Assembly: GCA_022844585.1 (NCBI GenBank)
Contig: JALHLM010000347.1
Span: 1-6,667 of the forward strand
Origin: Pirellulales bacterium
GTDB lineage: Bacteria > Planctomycetota > Planctomycetia > Pirellulales > JALHLM01
Direction of reading: 5' to 3'
DNA: 6,667 bases
Positions 6,055-6,667 of the stretch are shown here, in pieces. The position numbers and the translations under genes were made by a program. Each line of letters starts with the position of its first letter. Position 1 is the stretch's first letter. The notes below the pieces were generated by a model. That model worked only from the letters and a program-made list of their open reading frames with translations. It was not told the DNA's origin and did not search any database.

Positions 6055-6667
6055 ATGGATGCCACGCTCCTCCTACTCGGCCTGGTCGGATTGCTGGCCG
6101 CGGGCGGTGTGCTGGAGTCGTGGACGCATCGACGGCGATTGCGGCAGATTCCCATTCGCATTCATGTCAACGGCACGCGCGGCAAGTCGAGCGTCACGCG
6201 ATTGATCGCCGCCGGCTTGCGCGCCGGCGGAATACGCACCTGTGCGAAAACGACAGGCACGTTGCCGCGGATGATTTTGCCGGACGGGCGCGAGTACCCG
6301 GTGTTCCGCCCAGCCAAGCCGAACGTCATCGAACAACTGCGGATCGTCGACGCCGCGTCAGAGTTTGGGGCGGAGGCCCTCGTCATTGAGTGCATGGCCC
6401 TGATCCCGACGCTACAGTGGCTCTCCGAATCCCGGCTCGTCCGCGCGACGCATGGCGTGATCACCAACGCCCGGGAAGATCATTTGGATGTCATGGGTCC
6501 CACGGAATATGACGTAGCCTGCGCGTTGGCCGCGACAGTGCCTGTGGAAGGAACCCTCTACACCGCCGAACAACGCCGACTCGATGTCTTTGCCAACGCG
6601 GCGCTCGATCGGCGCACAAAGCTGGTCGCCGTTGGGCAATCCGACGTCGACGTCATCACGCCGGACG
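6055..6667 (+). CDS. pgsB: Poly-gamma-glutamate synthase PgsB/CapB-like ligase, 3' end missing
   Basis: This is the N-terminal 204 residues of an ATP-dependent amide ligase related to Mur ligases, which joins glutamates through gamma linkages to build poly-gamma-glutamate at the membrane. A hydrophobic helix (about residues 4-20) followed by the basic run HRRRLR suggests a membrane anchor facing the cytoplasm, as in PgsB. The P-loop is HVNGTRGKSSVTRL (38-50) with Lys44 and Ser45. Further family signatures are KTTGTLPRMILPDG (65-78), ALVIECMALIP (108-118) and GVITNAREDHLDVMGPT (134-150). Family members have about 390 residues, so roughly half is visible; no stop codon occurs before the window ends. 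ATG 6055 is the first ATG in the frame and gives the expected N-terminus, though no ribosome binding site precedes it. The accessory genes pgsC and pgsA, if present, lie downstream out of sight. Folylpolyglutamate synthase is the main alternative but fits the motifs less well. Confidence 0.9.
   Translation, partial: MDATLLLLGLVGLLAAGGVLESWTHRRRLRQIPIRIHVNGTRGKSSVTRLIAAGLRAGGIRTCAKTTGTLPRMILPDGREYPVFRPAKPNVIEQLRIVDAASEFGAEALVIECMALIPTLQWLSESRLVRATHGVITNAREDHLDVMGPTEYDVACALAATVPVEGTLYTAEQRRLDVFANAALDRRTKLVAVGQSDVDVITPD

Noticed and set aside
5757..6161. A 134-codon minus-strand open frame between the activator and pgsB
   Set aside because: It spans the inverted repeats and the 5' end of the pgsB-like gene, and its translation resembles no known protein.

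Overview
The window is a GC-rich bacterial chromosome segment. It carries the end of a respiratory complex I (nuo) operon, two response-regulator genes of different classes transcribed away from a shared 540-base gap, and the first half of a poly-gamma-glutamate synthase gene at the right edge. No gene here proves the taxonomy. The long nested inverted repeats between genes, with cores CCTTTCGCTCCGCGAAAGG, CACTGGCGG...CCGCCAGTG and CGCGCAAGCGAGGGG, are of a kind I associate with Planctomycetes of the Pirellula group. A planctomycete is therefore my best guess, by inference only.

Layout: nuoM (1-1464, 5' end cut off by the window) overlaps the start of nuoN (1454-3085). The nuoN end faces a convergent NarL/FixJ-type response regulator on the minus strand (3171-3803), and the 85-base gap between them is filled by a perfect 27-bp inverted repeat. 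Bases 3804-4343 are non-coding and less GC-rich, with two small palindromes and weak promoter-like sequences. An intact NtrC-type sigma-54 activator with its own receiver domain follows on the plus strand (4344-5729). The next gap (5730-6054) is dominated by two further inverted repeats, one diverged and one perfect with 29-bp arms. At 6055 a PgsB/CapB-like ligase gene begins and runs off the right edge.

How the genes work together: NuoM and NuoN are antiporter-like proton-pumping subunits of NADH:quinone oxidoreductase and form the end of that operon. The two regulators share an upstream region and may be co-regulated or act on each other, but no histidine kinase is present to pair with either. 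PgsB would ligate glutamate into poly-gamma-glutamate; its partners would lie beyond the window. I found no clear undescribed system. The least explained items are the nested inverted repeats and the control region between the two regulators.
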